From an uncultured Lachnospiraceae bacterium (GTDB taxonomy: Bacteria; Bacillota_A; Clostridia; Lachnospirales; Lachnospiraceae), in assembly GCA_949957035.1 (NCBI GenBank), contig CATLIP010000107.1, positions 1-8,072 on the forward strand: a DNA stretch of 8,072 bases, given 5' to 3'. The notes beneath the pieces are model-generated. The model was not told the origin of the DNA and did not search any database. It saw only the letters and a program-made list of their open reading frames with translations. This document shows positions 6,194 through 8,072 of this stretch, piece by piece (the first letter of the stretch is position 1; every line of letters starts with the position of its first letter). The position numbers were made by a program, and so were the translations under genes.

Positions 6194-6985
6194 CTACTTT
6201 CCTTTCTCCTCTTCAATCAGGTCGTAAAGCTTCTTTGCAAGCTCTGCCGGTGTTCCCTCCAGCATAGTCGCCTTTCTTCCGGCCTCTGGTGAGAAAGAAT
6301 CCACCACTGCCGTCGGGGAACCTGCGATACCGACCTCCTCAAGAGGCAGCCCCAGATCCGCATTGGTATATGTCACAAGGGGCTTACTCTTCGCTGCACG
6401 TTTGGTGCGAAGGGTCGCAAGACGAGGTTCGTTGCATCCGAAGTTAAATGAAATCATTGCCGGAAGTGCGCACTTGATACTCAGCCGTTTGTCATGGAAC
6501 TTCTTCACAGCCACAATCTTGTCTGCCTCTGCCTCGTCATACTTCATTCCCTGCGCCTCTACCACATGGGGAATGTCGAGACAGTCAGCAACCATTGCGC
6601 CCACCTGTCCGGTAGCGCCGTCTGCCGACAACGCTCCTCCCACAATCAGGTCAAACTCGCCATATTTCTTAATTGCCGCTGCCAATACCTTTGCCGTCGC
6701 AACCGTATCTCCGCCTGCAACGGCTCTGTCTGTCACCAGACATGACTCGTCGCATCCAAGCGCCATGGCGTCCCTTAACGCCTTCTGGGCGTCCGGCGGC
6801 CCCATGGTGAAGACCACAACCTTTCCGCCCGTCTGCTCTTTCAGAAGCATGGCTTCCTCGATTGCATTCAAATCAGCCGGGTTCACCATACCTTCTGAGC
6901 TCGCCCGCACAAGTGCATGAGTCTCCGGATCTACGGATACATCGTTTGAAACCGGAACCTGTTTAATAAGAACTGCTATATTCAT
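6194..6985 (-). CDS. etfB: Electron transfer flavoprotein, beta subunit
   Basis: This 263-residue protein starts MNIAVLIKQVP, a typical ETF-beta opening, and binds the second nucleotide (AMP, or a flavin in bifurcating types). Recognisable blocks are VNPADLNAIEEAMLLKE (34-50), FTMGPPDAQKALRDAMALG (59-77), GGALSADGATGQVG (116-129, the nucleotide-binding loop) and LPAMISFNFGCNEPRLATL (174-192). The loop before LPAM reads KKFHDKRLSIK instead of the more usual acidic, glycine-rich turn of the ETF-beta signature, a modest variation. AGGAGG at 6996-6991 supports the ATG at 6985. It lies 45 bases after the DAO-family oxidoreductase gene and overlaps the etfA ribosome binding site, so the three genes are very probably cotranscribed. 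Confidence 0.95.
   Translation of the reverse strand: MNIAVLIKQVPVSNDVSVDPETHALVRASSEGMVNPADLNAIEEAMLLKEQTGGKVVVFTMGPPDAQKALRDAMALGCDESCLVTDRAVAGGDTVATAKVLAAAIKKYGEFDLIVGGALSADGATGQVGAMVADCLDIPHVVEAQGMKYDEAEADKIVAVKKFHDKRLSIKCALPAMISFNFGCNEPRLATLRTKRAAKSKPLVTYTNADLGLPLEEVGIAGSPTAVVDSFSPEAGRKATMLEGTPAELAKKLYDLIEEEKGK
6197..6210 (-). promoter_or_regulatory. Ribosome binding site of etfA, inside the end of etfB
   Basis: On the minus strand AGGAGAAAGGAAAG (6210-6197) occupies the last codons of etfB, with the AAAGGAAAG part seven bases before the ATG at 6189. This decides the etfA start in favour of 6189 over the in-frame codon at 6216, and suggests coupled, balanced synthesis of the two subunits. 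Confidence 0.7.
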
Positions 6986-7030
6986 GGTTTCCTCCTGAAT
7001 CGTTTTCTGAATTCACTCACTGTTTTTCTT

Positions 7031-8072
7031 CTACAGAAGACGCTTAAATGCCCAATTCTCCAGCAATGGCGTACTCTCGCCGCGCATGATTAATTTTGCA
7101 AGGTCGCGTGTTGCAGCCGGAGCTTCGATCACGCCGTTTCCGCCGTATCCTGTGGAAAGCATGTAGCCTTCTACCGGGGTCTCGCCTAAGATTGGCCAGA
7201 AATCCTTAGGCTCTGCACGGTAGGATAACCAGGAGGATACCAATCCGCTGTCTACGATTCCAGGAACCTTTGCCTCTAACTGGTCAAGCAGGAAGTCGAT
7301 GAAGTAATCGTCTGTTCCGCCTGTCGCCGGCAATTTATCCGGATCCCACTGTCCCGCATGCATCGGGTTGCTCAGATCCATGGATAAGTGTGACTTACAG
7401 ATAAAGATGTTGTCGCCGGCCCTGAGTCCGTAGAACTCTGGATATTTCAATACAGGGAAGGTGTAGTCAAGCTTCTTTCCCGGAGGGCATAAGAAGAAAG
7501 CTTCTGCCTTGGTATGCCAGATCGGTACGTCTAAGCCTACCATCTCACCCGTAAACTTGCTCCATGGCCCGGTACAGTCAACAACTACGTCAAATTCATA
7601 TTCCTGTCCGTCGTCCGTTTTCAGGCCCTTCACCTTCTTGTCCTCAACTACGACCTCTGTCACCTTGACACCAGTCTTTACCACGCCGCCGTTCTTCTGG
7701 AACTTCTTGGCATATGTATTGGAAATCATGGTTCCGTCGAAGTACCCGTCGTCTGCCGTGTAACCTGCACCGAGAATGTTGTCCGTGGAAATGTCCGGCA
7801 AGATCTCTTTGATACGGTCTTTGTCTGTGATGTACTCGCCTGTGTAGCCTGCTGCCTTTGCAAGGGCGATACCGGTCTTAATGACTTTCTCTACTTCCTC
7901 GTTGGTAGCTACAACCAGTGTTCCGGTCTTGTCAAAACCAGCGGACCCCTTCTCCTCAGCTTCCATCTTGAGATAAGACTCGAATCCGTAAAGCCTTACG
8001 TCCCAATACCTGTTCTTGAGGGAATCATCGAACAGACACACCGTACCTGCTGATTTTGCTGTGGAGGCTCCT
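7031..8072 (-). CDS. DAO-family FAD-dependent oxidoreductase, probably ETF-linked dehydrogenase (N-terminus missing)
   Basis: The reading frame is open to the right edge; 346 residues are visible and I estimate about 40, including the FAD-binding GxGxxG motif, lie outside. The visible part begins GASTAKSAGT, matching the segment after the first FAD strand in glycine/sarcosine oxidase-type enzymes. TADDGYFDG (105-113) and VVVDCTGPWS (162-171) are the substrate-domain entry and second FAD contact of the DAO fold. The C-terminal SYRAEPKDFWPILGETP (283-299) and LSTGYGGNGVIEAP (305-318) complete the flavin pocket. Members oxidise amines, amino acids, N-methyl amino acids or hydroxy acids. The etfB and etfA genes directly downstream suggest ETF, rather than oxygen, is the electron acceptor. 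The substrate is unknown. The in-frame GTG at 8041 is not the real start. Confidence 0.88.
   Translation of the reverse strand, partial: GASTAKSAGTVCLFDDSLKNRYWDVRLYGFESYLKMEAEEKGSAGFDKTGTLVVATNEEVEKVIKTGIALAKAAGYTGEYITDKDRIKEILPDISTDNILGAGYTADDGYFDGTMISNTYAKKFQKNGGVVKTGVKVTEVVVEDKKVKGLKTDDGQEYEFDVVVDCTGPWSKFTGEMVGLDVPIWHTKAEAFFLCPPGKKLDYTFPVLKYPEFYGLRAGDNIFICKSHLSMDLSNPMHAGQWDPDKLPATGGTDDYFIDFLLDQLEAKVPGIVDSGLVSSWLSYRAEPKDFWPILGETPVEGYMLSTGYGGNGVIEAPAATRDLAKLIMRGESTPLLENWAFKRLL

Noticed and set aside
6190..6216. Longer etfA start at 6216
   Set aside because: The extra nine residues (MKRRKESRP) come from the end of etfB in another frame and do not match the usual ETF-alpha N-terminus, while the ATG at 6189 has a well placed ribosome binding site.
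6363..6920. 185-codon plus-strand reading frame antisense to etfB
   Set aside because: It is the complement of conserved etfB codons, with Ser/Ala-rich low-information protein and no family features.
7031..8041. GTG at 8041 as the start of the DAO-family gene
   Set aside because: The frame is open to the window edge and upstream residues GASTAKSAGT match the family, so the gene continues beyond 8072.

Overview
The window looks like a chromosomal fragment from an anaerobic Bacillota bacterium, most likely class Clostridia and possibly a gut Lachnospiraceae. This rests on strong AGGAGG-type ribosome binding sites before most genes, AT-rich intergenic DNA around moderately GC-rich genes, an EtfB/EtfA pair of the kind common in clostridia, and a small membrane protein with a C-terminal motif I associate with Firmicutes proteins of unknown function. 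No RNA gene, mobile element, CRISPR array or phage gene was seen.

Left block (1-3954, all minus strand, transcribed right to left): an allantoinase-like cyclic amidohydrolase with a complete metal-ligand set (3954-2551), an NCS1-family nucleobase/hydantoin/allantoin-type permease (2518-1154), a small two-helix membrane protein whose start codon overlaps the permease stop codon (1154-483), and the N-terminal third of a second allantoinase-like enzyme that runs off the left edge (464-1). The gaps are short, so this is probably one operon for uptake and ring opening of a cyclic ureide such as allantoin or a hydantoin.

Middle (3955-4242): a 288-base AT-rich divergent intergenic region with a plausible minus-strand promoter, a weak plus-strand promoter, and several short inverted and direct repeats that could be operator sites. 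From it a single plus-strand gene diverges (4243-5103), encoding a DUF2877 protein. This is the family of E. coli YlbF/AllH, a subunit of the oxamate carbamoyltransferase of anaerobic allantoin breakdown.

Right block (5206-8072, minus strand): a DAO-family FAD-dependent oxidoreductase whose N-terminus lies beyond the right edge, followed by etfB and etfA. A rho-independent terminator pointing leftward closes this operon in the convergent gap after the DUF2877 gene. The flavoenzyme is probably an ETF-linked dehydrogenase of an amine, amino acid or hydroxy acid.

A reasonable working model, which is inference, is that the permease imports a cyclic ureide, one or both amidohydrolases open the ring, a carbamoyl group is later recovered through an AllH-containing transcarbamoylase whose other subunits are not in this window, and the flavoenzyme oxidises a related product with electrons passed to ETF. 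The individual families are known. What is unusual is two diverged allantoinase paralogues in one operon, the uncharacterised membrane protein coupled to the permease, and the adjacency to a dedicated ETF-linked dehydrogenase.
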